This document shows, piece after piece, positions 53,502-62,400 of a stretch of 64,000 nt of DNA. The stretch is from Ohtaekwangia sp036786105 (lineage in GTDB: Bacteria > Bacteroidota > Bacteroidia > Cytophagales > Cyclobacteriaceae): positions 172,095-236,094 of the forward strand of contig NZ_DAIQRQ010000001.1 in assembly GCF_036786105.1 (NCBI RefSeq). Direction: 5' to 3'. Both the position numbers and the translations under genes were made by a program. A model generated the notes under the pieces. That model was not told where the DNA came from, ran no database searches, and worked only from the letters and a program-made list of their open reading frames with translations. Every line of letters starts with the position of its first letter. Position 1 is the stretch's first letter.

Positions 53502-54047
53502 ATGTACGGTGTAAATAAATCAGTTTTTGATTGGGCTTTCAAAGTTTTTGTGATGCTCGCTCTCGTAGTAGTTATCGCGATGCAGTTTAGAAAAAGCGAG
53601 TCCATTGTTTACGTGGATGCGGTCAAACTGCTTAATGGTTATAATGGCATGCAACAAGCACGTAAAGATCTTGAGGCAAAAAGCAGTGTATGGCGGGCAA
53701 ATGTAGATTCGCTTAAAGGTGAACTAGAGCTTGGAATAAAAGAATATCAAAGTAAAAAGCAGAGCTTGTCAGGCAAGGAACAAAAGCTTACAGAAGAGCT
53801 TTTAAGAACCAAGCAAGAGCAGTTCATGAGTTATCAGCAAGCCATTGCAGATAAAATACAACGTGAAGATCAGGAATTAACTGCCAAAGTACTCGGAAAT
53901 GTAAATGATTACATCAAGAAATTTGGTGAGGAAAATAATTATGAAATCATTCTGGCCGCTACCCAATATGGAAATATAGTATATGCGGAGCAGGGAAAGG
54001 ACATAACTGATGTAGTCTTGAAAGGTCTTAACGAGTCGGCCCGCTGA
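53502..54047 (+). CDS. Membrane-anchored OmpH/Skp-like coiled-coil protein
   Basis: 181 residues from the ATG at 53502, 5 bases after the previous stop; the longer reading from 53463 would overlap that gene. Residues 10-29 form an uncleaved transmembrane helix (no Ala-x-Ala site follows). SIVYVDAVKLLNGYNGMQQA matches the Skp mature start, followed by a coiled coil (residues 70-130) and YEIILAATQYGNIVYAEQGK, matching the Skp body. So it is a third Skp relative, tethered to the inner membrane instead of soluble, inside the RHS operon. It may be a dedicated chaperone for the giant secreted proteins. Confidence 0.82.
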   Translation: MYGVNKSVFDWAFKVFVMLALVVVIAMQFRKSESIVYVDAVKLLNGYNGMQQARKDLEAKSSVWRANVDSLKGELELGIKEYQSKKQSLSGKEQKLTEELLRTKQEQFMSYQQAIADKIQREDQELTAKVLGNVNDYIKKFGEENNYEIILAATQYGNIVYAEQGKDITDVVLKGLNESAR

Positions 54048-54052
54048 TAGAT

Positions 54053-54646
54053 ATGAGATATTTTGTTTTCGTAGCGCTTTTGGTAAGTATCGTTTCGTGT
54101 AAAAAAGAGGTAAGCTCAATAAAAGAGCTTCAGTCATATGTTTTTGATTCAGAGAACGGTCTACATAAAGTCAAGAATAGAAAAGATTTAAAGCTGGAAG
54201 CATTTTATCGGCCACGGGCATTGGTATTAGAGCAACAATTGAAAGGTGTGTCAGATAAAGATGAAGCAGCGCGGGTAAAACAGATGGTTGATAGTCTGGA
54301 TTACTTTGTACTTCATATTTCAAGAGATGACCATGAACTTGAAAGGGACTATGCAAGTAATCCGACAGATCAATACGAAGTTCAACGATACCTATCACAA
54401 GGCATTGTTGATGATCTGGCTATAATCACTGATAACGAAATATTCAGACCGATAGATATTGCCTATATACCAACGTTCGGTGCCAGCAGTGCTACAAGCG
54501 TTTTAGTCGTCTTTGGAGGCCGCGTTTCTGAAAGGAGCGGCGATCTGAAGTTCTGCTTTCATGATACCCGGTTCGGAACCGGTATGCATGAATTTCTTTT
54601 TAAGACAGATGATATAAGAGATATACCCATTTTAAACCTAAACTAA
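54053..54646 (+). CDS. Lipoprotein of the RHS operon, unknown function
   Basis: 197 residues. The signal ends in the lipobox SIVSC, with Cys16 as the lipid site. The mature part has a helical N-terminal half (KEAFYRP-like basic start, KGVSDKDEAARVKQMVDSL) and a beta-rich C-terminal half (IAYIPTFGASSATSVLVVFGG, LKFCFHDTRFGTG). No known domain recognised. It lies 5 bases after the Skp-like gene and 2 bases before the giant gene, so it is almost surely coexpressed. It may anchor the complex to a membrane. Confidence 0.78.
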   Translation: MRYFVFVALLVSIVSCKKEVSSIKELQSYVFDSENGLHKVKNRKDLKLEAFYRPRALVLEQQLKGVSDKDEAARVKQMVDSLDYFVLHISRDDHELERDYASNPTDQYEVQRYLSQGIVDDLAIITDNEIFRPIDIAYIPTFGASSATSVLVVFGGRVSERSGDLKFCFHDTRFGTGMHEFLFKTDDIRDIPILNLN

Positions 54647-54648
54647 AT

Positions 54649-57600
54649 ATGCACTTTCTACGAAGCCGTTTCTTTTGCCGGTTTGTAGCGATATTCTTTT
54701 TGCTTGATTTGATGCAGAGCATTTTTGCACCGTACTGCGCAATGGCTCTTACTTCGGGTACACAGCAACCAGAGTATACATCCTATGAGGCACCCGGTGC
54801 CACCGACATGGTGAACTTGCTAACAGGTGATTTTAATTTTAATATACCCATCCTTGAAATACCCGGCCCGGAAGGGAATTTCTCTTTGCCGCTCAGCTAT
54901 CACGCAGGTATAACTCCGGAGAGCGATGCATCGTGGGTCGGTTTGGGCTTTAATATCAATGCGGGAAGCATCGTTAGGGGCTACAATCAATATCCGGATG
55001 ATGCTTCTGGTGAAAGCCACACGGTAGCCGTTAAGGACTTAACGGGAGTTCGTGCATGGAGTTCATCACTGCTGGGACTGGGAAATATTGGATGGAATAG
55101 TCAAATCGGGCACTATGGATATGTGAGTTTGCTCGGTATAATTAACTACGGCTATGATAGTAAAGGCACGAGCTCAGGCGGTCTTATCGGGATAAACGTT
55201 GGCCGGGATACTGGCCCGTCTTTCAATGCCCTTCAGTTTGGAACTGCTATTATGACTATACTTAGTTACGGTACGGCAGCAGCCGAAGCTTCGGCAGTGG
55301 GGATGTCAGCGGCATCCGTTGTAGCTAAACAAGCCGCTATCGATTTGGCTATAGGCGCAGTAATGTCTGCCGCCCCTTCAGCGATAAATCAGACACCAAG
55401 CGTTTCAGGGTATTGGAGATATAGCGATCGTACGCGACAGAAATTTCTACACAAGGATTATCGGGTATGGCTTGATGCAACCCGGAACGAAAAAATGTAT
55501 GGCATGCTCTATGCCGGAAACGCACCAATGGTTACTTCTACGACGTTGGGTTTAAAGGTGAATGGTGTGCGCAGGGATTTGAAATACTATCACTTCTCAA
55601 CAGATGCTGATGATGAAGGTTCTGCAAGCGATGTTGACTTTTATATTGATCCATCATTGGCCTATAATCAACAAAATACACCTACGGTTCTGGCTCCTGA
55701 TAGTTATACTGTTAATGCTCCAGGTATTGCAGGTACCATTGCTCCTTATCGCATGGAATTCGGCTCTGTAGCCATGCCTCACAGTATGGCTCCTTATCAT
55801 AAACGGTACGCTCCAATTCAGTATTTGAATAATTACAAAGTTCCCTTTTTATATGAAGGCGAATTTTCGGGTAGCTATTTTCATCATCTGGGTGGTGATA
55901 AGGTCTTCAGCACACCTAATTTTTATTATGGATTGGATATTACGTTTACGCCTGATTCAGTAGACTATATATTTAATGATGTAATATTTGATGACAATGC
56001 CCGGATGAGTTCCGCGTATAGCTCCATTAAAAAAATACCACAAGGCCATAACATCGAATGGTTCAGCAATAGCGAGATAGTAAAAAACATACCCAACTCA
56101 CAAGTTCCGCCACAAGGATTTATTGATTTCCTTAGTGCAGGCGATACCTTGTCTGAAAGGTATAAATTCAGATCGCATCGTGTTTTGGGAAGCAAGGCAA
56201 TATCCCCACAAACTATTGGAGGGTATAGTATTACATCGGCTGATGGATCAACTTTTCACTTTGCTCTGCCTATTTATGATTACGAATATGAATCCGGATC
56301 AGTCGATGTGACAGATGCCAATAAAAACTCTAAAATTACCCGGACGCCACCTTTTGCCAGTACATGGTTGCTGACCGCTATCACGGGGACCGACTATATT
56401 GATCGTAATTCTAATGGTTTAGCCGATGATGGCGATTGGGGATACTGGGTGAATTTTAACTACGGAAAATATTCAGATTCCTATGCCTGGAGGACTCCCT
56501 ATAAACAGAACGTGAGGGAAAGAGATCCGGATAAAATCCTTGATCCAACCGGAACGTATCTAACTTATGAACAAGGTAAGAAGGAAATATACTATCTGAA
56601 CAGCATCGAGACACGATCGCATGTTGGTTTATTTCTGAAAAGTCCGCGTGAGGATGGCAAAAGTGTTGATGGAGCAATTGTTCCCCTTAAGCTTGACGAG
56701 ATTTGCCTGTTGCAAAAGGAGCAGTATAAAAAATTGCTCCAGGCACCGTACAATCTTACCGGATATAGTAATAAGATTTCAACACTCTGCATGAGCAGCC
56801 AATATTCAGGATCTGACATTAGAGATTATGTCAATAAGAATTGCGAAAAGAGAGTACTCTTTAATTATAGCTATGATCTTTGTAAGAATACCCCAAACGC
56901 AGGCGGTTCTATAAATACATTAAGTGGAAAGCTAACGTTGAAAAGTGTTAGTGTCAGGGGTCGAAACGACCTGAGAGTAGTTCCGGATTTTAAATTTGAC
57001 TATGCGCAAAACCCAGACTACAACCCGAATTATTGGGATGGATGGGGAATGTACAATCCAACTACAGGCAATAATCATAAAACAAGCGATGCAAGCGGCA
57101 TCAATGGAACAGCATGGAGCCTCACCAATATAAGTACACCGCTGGGTGGTGAGATCATTGTTAATTACGAGCGAGACACGTATTCATCTATCTCTGGTGA
57201 TTTAGTGCTTAGTCCAATATCCAACTTCGGTAATACAAATTACAATGTATACTATCCCGGCGGTGGCATTAATCAGAATGGTGATACTTACAATCAAATC
57301 AAGTTAAGCTCAATCGCTGGCCTGGCGGTTGGCAATCGTGTACATATTGTGGGTGATATTCGATTCAAATGCCCGAGTAGCGCTACCTATACTGTAAAAT
57401 CCTATAAGGGCGATTACACCATCACCAGTATATCTGGAACCACTATAACGGTGAACGGGGATTTTCTTGGTGTATCAACCTGCGGAAGTTCGGGTAGTGC
57501 CATACTTGTTGATTACAATACTGCAAAGCTCTTTAAGATTTTGCCCAATAAGGCAGGTGGAAATATTCGGGTTGGTTCTATTGTGATGCGTGATGAATTG

Positions 57601-59430
57601 GGACAGGAAAACAAGATAAGGTATCTGTATACAAACGATGATGGCAGCAGTTCCGGAGTGGTAGCGCAGGAGCCCGACTATATAAAGGATGAAACACTAA
57701 TTACCTATGACTATTTAGAGTTCTACAAATATGTAAACTACCCACAAACTCCTGTGATGTATAGTAAAGTGACGGTGTTGAACGGACGCTTAACAACCGA
57801 TTCGGACTATCATACCAAACATGTCTTTGAATTTGAGACACCCCATAAATCTCAATTCAGTTATCAAAAACAAGATATGGGGTCGAGTGGAGAAATAAGT
57901 AAACTGCTCTATAAGATTGAAGACCGTACATCCAGGATTGGAAACTTATTATCGCTAACGGTATACAATAAGACGGACATGGTATCCAGTACCCAATTGG
58001 AATATATAGATGTATTATCTGGCAGTCAGGGATTGCCATATCAGGGTGTGCGATCTGAAGGAAACATGTTGATCGATTTTTCGAGTGGTTCCGGATGGGC
58101 CAGAAGGCTTCACCGTACGTCATATTTAAAGTATCCCTCTGCACTTAAGAAAACAATAAACACGAACGATGGATTTATCTCCACTTCTGAAAACCTGAAA
58201 TGGGATAATCTTACAGGTTCAGTCGTTCAACGACTGGATAAAAGTCCGCTCGGGCTGTATGTTAAAACGGTAACCAAACCGGCTTATTCCCTAAGCAAAT
58301 CGGATGGAAGTATACCTTACGCAGAATTTGGTTCGAAAGCGTATAATCCGGCTAATAAAAACATGTTAAGCCAGAATGGCGCCAGTTATGTATATAGATC
58401 GGATGCTTCCGGTAACGAACTCGGTTTGATCGGAGCACAGTTCCAGACGTGGAAGAAGGATTGGACTAATTACAGAACATATAATGGGACAGCCTATGCT
58501 GATGAAGGCGCACAAACAGTCCCTGTTTGGCGTAAAGGCGCAGCATACATTTGGAAAGGCGACTACTCGCGCTTAACCGCCAACGGTACCTATACATTTG
58601 GCGCAGCCGATGATTTTGTGATTGGCGGCACAAACCCGCTGTGGCAGTATAGTGGTGAGATTAACCGATTCGATCATTATGGTATGCCACTGGAATCAGT
58701 CGATCTCAGGGGTATATATTCCGCTACCAAGATGGGCTATGACGATCGTTTTATTCTGGCCACGGCATCGAATGCTTCTTATAACGAGATAGCGTTCAGC
58801 AGTGCTGAAGATAAAATTAGCGGCCAACCCTATTTTGGTGGTGAAGTAGCGCAGGGTGCAGGAGTACTCGTCTCTACGCCGGTACATTCTGGCAATACTG
58901 CATTGTCCGTCAAAAGCGGTACGTATGGTTTTTCGTTCAAAACTTCTGAAATAAATTCCAATGAGTTATACCGGGTTTCTGTGTGGGCCAATAGCACCTA
59001 TGGCAGGATATACTATAAGTTAGACAACGGAACAGAAGTAGTGCCTCTGACACAAACTTTTTCGAAGGCTGTTACTATACCGGGTGCAGGAAACTGGTAT
59101 CGAATCGATTTGCGAATAGATAAGCCTGCTGCTTCCGTACTGGAAGTCGGGGTAAAATCTATTGGTGGAACGGTTGTCTTTGACGACTTCAGGTTCCAGC
59201 CGTTCCTGGCTGAAATGAACTGCTATGTATATACACCGCTCAGTTTCGAGTATAGTTCAACGTCTGCCTCATACTCAAAATTCATGTACGTATTGGACAA
59301 TGATAATCTGTTTACAAAGTATGAAACTGACGAGAAAGGTCGAATCATAAAAGTATATAGAGAATCGATCACGTATGGAGTGAAGCAGCTTTCGGAGTCG
59401 AAGTATAACTATAAGGGGCTTAATAACTGA
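54649..59430 (+). CDS. Giant secreted protein with SpvB/RHS-like N-terminal signature
   Basis: 1593 residues with a signal peptide (about 1-33, ending AMA). Residues 57-111 carry LLTGDFNFNIPILEIPGPEG, LPLSYHAGI, SWVGLGFNINAGSIVRG, the pattern that opens RHS/TcB (SpvB-like) shells. An Ala/Gly-rich hydrophobic insertion lies at about 192-247. The long middle is beta-rich without clear repeats. The end holds a jelly-roll-like domain (YRVSVWANSTYGRIYYKL, VVFDDFRFQP) and a last YD-like unit (ETDEKGRIIKVYRES). It stops there, and the next gene carries the YD repeats with its own signal peptide, so the shell appears split over two proteins. Function, perhaps surface toxin delivery or adhesion, is inference. 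Confidence 0.82.
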   Translation: MHFLRSRFFCRFVAIFFLLDLMQSIFAPYCAMALTSGTQQPEYTSYEAPGATDMVNLLTGDFNFNIPILEIPGPEGNFSLPLSYHAGITPESDASWVGLGFNINAGSIVRGYNQYPDDASGESHTVAVKDLTGVRAWSSSLLGLGNIGWNSQIGHYGYVSLLGIINYGYDSKGTSSGGLIGINVGRDTGPSFNALQFGTAIMTILSYGTAAAEASAVGMSAASVVAKQAAIDLAIGAVMSAAPSAINQTPSVSGYWRYSDRTRQKFLHKDYRVWLDATRNEKMYGMLYAGNAPMVTSTTLGLKVNGVRRDLKYYHFSTDADDEGSASDVDFYIDPSLAYNQQNTPTVLAPDSYTVNAPGIAGTIAPYRMEFGSVAMPHSMAPYHKRYAPIQYLNNYKVPFLYEGEFSGSYFHHLGGDKVFSTPNFYYGLDITFTPDSVDYIFNDVIFDDNARMSSAYSSIKKIPQGHNIEWFSNSEIVKNIPNSQVPPQGFIDFLSAGDTLSERYKFRSHRVLGSKAISPQTIGGYSITSADGSTFHFALPIYDYEYESGSVDVTDANKNSKITRTPPFASTWLLTAITGTDYIDRNSNGLADDGDWGYWVNFNYGKYSDSYAWRTPYKQNVRERDPDKILDPTGTYLTYEQGKKEIYYLNSIETRSHVGLFLKSPREDGKSVDGAIVPLKLDEICLLQKEQYKKLLQAPYNLTGYSNKISTLCMSSQYSGSDIRDYVNKNCEKRVLFNYSYDLCKNTPNAGGSINTLSGKLTLKSVSVRGRNDLRVVPDFKFDYAQNPDYNPNYWDGWGMYNPTTGNNHKTSDASGINGTAWSLTNISTPLGGEIIVNYERDTYSSISGDLVLSPISNFGNTNYNVYYPGGGINQNGDTYNQIKLSSIAGLAVGNRVHIVGDIRFKCPSSATYTVKSYKGDYTITSISGTTITVNGDFLGVSTCGSSGSAILVDYNTAKLFKILPNKAGGNIRVGSIVMRDELGQENKIRYLYTNDDGSSSGVVAQEPDYIKDETLITYDYLEFYKYVNYPQTPVMYSKVTVLNGRLTTDSDYHTKHVFEFETPHKSQFSYQKQDMGSSGEISKLLYKIEDRTSRIGNLLSLTVYNKTDMVSSTQLEYIDVLSGSQGLPYQGVRSEGNMLIDFSSGSGWARRLHRTSYLKYPSALKKTINTNDGFISTSENLKWDNLTGSVVQRLDKSPLGLYVKTVTKPAYSLSKSDGSIPYAEFGSKAYNPANKNMLSQNGASYVYRSDASGNELGLIGAQFQTWKKDWTNYRTYNGTAYADEGAQTVPVWRKGAAYIWKGDYSRLTANGTYTFGAADDFVIGGTNPLWQYSGEINRFDHYGMPLESVDLRGIYSATKMGYDDRFILATASNASYNEIAFSSAEDKISGQPYFGGEVAQGAGVLVSTPVHSGNTALSVKSGTYGFSFKTSEINSNELYRVSVWANSTYGRIYYKLDNGTEVVPLTQTFSKAVTIPGAGNWYRIDLRIDKPAASVLEVGVKSIGGTVVFDDFRFQPFLAEMNCYVYTPLSFEYSSTSASYSKFMYVLDNDNLFTKYETDEKGRIIKVYRESITYGVKQLSESKYNYKGLNN

Positions 59431-59435
59431 TTTGT

Positions 59436-62400
59436 ATGTTGAAAGGTATTTTAAATTTACTACTTGCAGTTTTTATATGCTCAGCCTCCTGGGCACAGAC
59501 ACCAGCCATCCAGGTTATATCGCAGTATACCTGTGTAGGTGGCACAAATTCATACAGAGCATCCGGTGGTACTGTCAGTTCGTGGACTATAAATGGTCCA
59601 TACTCCAATTTGACAATGTCGTCTGATAAAACCCGTATAAATTTTACCTGGAGCGGAACAAAGACTGGGGCTTCTGTTTCAGTAACAACAAGCAATGGAA
59701 CAGTATCTACACCAACATTTAATGTAACGGCTCCGATTGTACCTTCCGTGTCTATAAGTCCTGCCAATGTATCGATTGTTTCGGGCTCCTCTGTTACGTT
59801 TACTGCTACCCCCGTTAATGGTGGCACTTCGCCCTATTATGCATGGTATATAAACGGGGTCAGCAGTGCTGTCAACGTTAACTCGTTTAGCACCGCAGCC
59901 CTTCAGAACGGTGATAAAGTATATGCAACTATGCTTTCAAATGCAGCGTGCCCGCCAAATGTAAATGTTACATCAAATACCGTTACAGCCGCGGTAACGT
60001 ATTCAATTAGTCCTCCTGTGGTACAGTCGTATTCAATTCCTTTTAATACCAGTAAGCTATTGGATGCCACAGGCGCGGGTACAAATGAAGTATACCGCTG
60101 GTACGATGCACAATCAGGAGGCACATTGCTGGGACAGGGAGTGCAGTATCAAACGGCTGTACTGACAGATAACAAGACGTATTATGTTTCCAAATACAAT
60201 ACGTCTAATCTTTCGGAAAGCCCGCGTGTTGCTCAGACGGTAACCGTTATCGTACCTGATCCTGATGTTCCTATTCTGTCTACCAATACATGCGGCGATA
60301 AAATACTAACCAGATCGACACCGCCATCCGGAATCATTTGGTACTGGCAAGGTACCAATAGTACAGGTACTTCCATTGCCAGTAGCGTCAGTTCATATAC
60401 TATACCTGATGCTAAAAATAAAACATACTATATACGGGCAAAATCTGCAACCGGATCAATCTGGAGTAACGCCGTGGGAGTGCCGGTAACAACCGACCCC
60501 TCTGATTTGGTGGTTACCAATTATCAATCTCAGAACCCGGTCATTCAGGCCACCTACAGCATTACCCTGAAGCCGGGCTTTGCAGTAACAGGAGGGAATC
60601 AATTTACCGCGCGTATAGCAATCACATCAGAATGTAACGATACATACAATTGGGATGAGCAAATCGCATACGATCAGAATGGACAACCTATTTTCCGCGA
60701 ACGGGAATATACCAGCGGACTGGGAAATTTACTGCAAAGCCAGCAGTTCGATTATGCAACGGGTAAAATATTCTCGTCTCAACCCTTGTACGACAGTTAC
60801 AACACTGTGGCTGGTATGACGCTGCCCGCGCCACTGCCCGCGAACGATTTTCTTTTCAAGAGAAAGTGGCTTACCAACTCGTCAGGTGCTGCCTACTCTG
60901 CGGCTGACTTTGATGTTAATATTAACGCACCGACACCGGTAGGTTCTGATATAGGCAGTGTTGGTTGGTATTACAGCAGTGCCAATACACTGGAGCCGCT
61001 CACGCCAACGACTAACTATCCTTACTCAAGAACGTACTCGCCACCGGGGCCGGATACAAAATCGATAAGGCATGGCGAACCTGGCGATCAGTACAGGCTT
61101 GGCGCTTCACATGAAGTAAGGGCCGATAAGCAAAAAATCGCTATTGGCGAATTGACCCACTACTACACCGTGCGAGGGCTTTTGAATTTGCCGGGCGGAA
61201 ATCCGGGTGCTTCTGCATCTGTGGGGTATAAATATATATCGACCGATCCGGACGGAAAGCAGGTGATTGAATTTACAGACGCAGATGGAAGATCGCTGGC
61301 ATCAGCCATAATTACTTCCACAGGTACGTATGATCACTGGAGCTATACTTTTTATAATGATCTGGGCCAGGTAGTAGCAACGATCGATCCAAAAGGTATT
61401 GATACCAGTAACACTACCACGCTTCCTGCATTTATTACCTATTATAAGTACGATAACCTAAGACGCCTGATCGAAACAACATCGCCCGATCAAGGTGTGT
61501 CTCAGTTTGTATATAGTCTGGATGGTAAGTTACGGTTCAGTCAAAATGCCGAGCAACGAGCTCAAAACAAGTTCTCGTATACGAACTACGATTTTCTGGG
61601 GCGGCTTGTGGAGTCCGGGGAGTATATCAGCAATGGCACATCGCCTTATGTTTTTGAGCCGCATACAACTGCTACACCTACGCCAAAGAGTATATTAAAA
61701 ATTGTAGATAACAATATCCCGCTTGGCCAAACAGCTCAATCCGTTACTGCCCAGAATTATACCGGAGTCTCCAAAGCACTGGATGCAACACGCTGCTCAG
61801 ACCACACCTATATAGTGTATGATGGCCAGCCGGGCGATTTACCCACGGGCGATGCCGCGCATGCAAAGATGAATAATATAATGGGCAGAGTGTCCAGAAC
61901 CAAGAACGCTTTGGCCACTACATGGTATAGCTACAATGAATTTGGAAATCTGGAGTGGACCAAGCAGCAAATTACCGGTTTAACGGGCTATCAGATTATT
62001 GACTATACCTATGATTACTTTGGAAATGTAACACAGATTGCCTACAACAAAGGAACGTCAGGGCAATTTTATCACTACTACGAATACGATGCAGACCAGC
62101 GGCTAAGTAAAGTATATACCAGTAAAGACGGCTCAACCAGAAATCTGGAAGCTACATACTATTACTACCTGCATGGACCTTTAAAAAGAGTAGAGCTCGG
62201 TAACAAGCTGCAAGGCATAGACTATGTTTATAATATAGACGGTTCGTTAAAAATGATCAACCATCCTGATCCGGCACTCGATCCGGGCGCAGATGGCATG
62301 AGCGGAGCCAATGCCGGATTTATTAAAGATATTTTCGGAGAGGCGCTTGACTATAATGTAGACGACTATACCGGGGCTGGTTACGATGATAAAAATCTTC

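Noticed and set aside
59436..59827. Minus-strand 135-codon frame near the start of the RHS gene
   Set aside because: The plus-strand signal peptide and Ig-like domain are clear; the minus frame is the complement of Thr/Val-rich codons.
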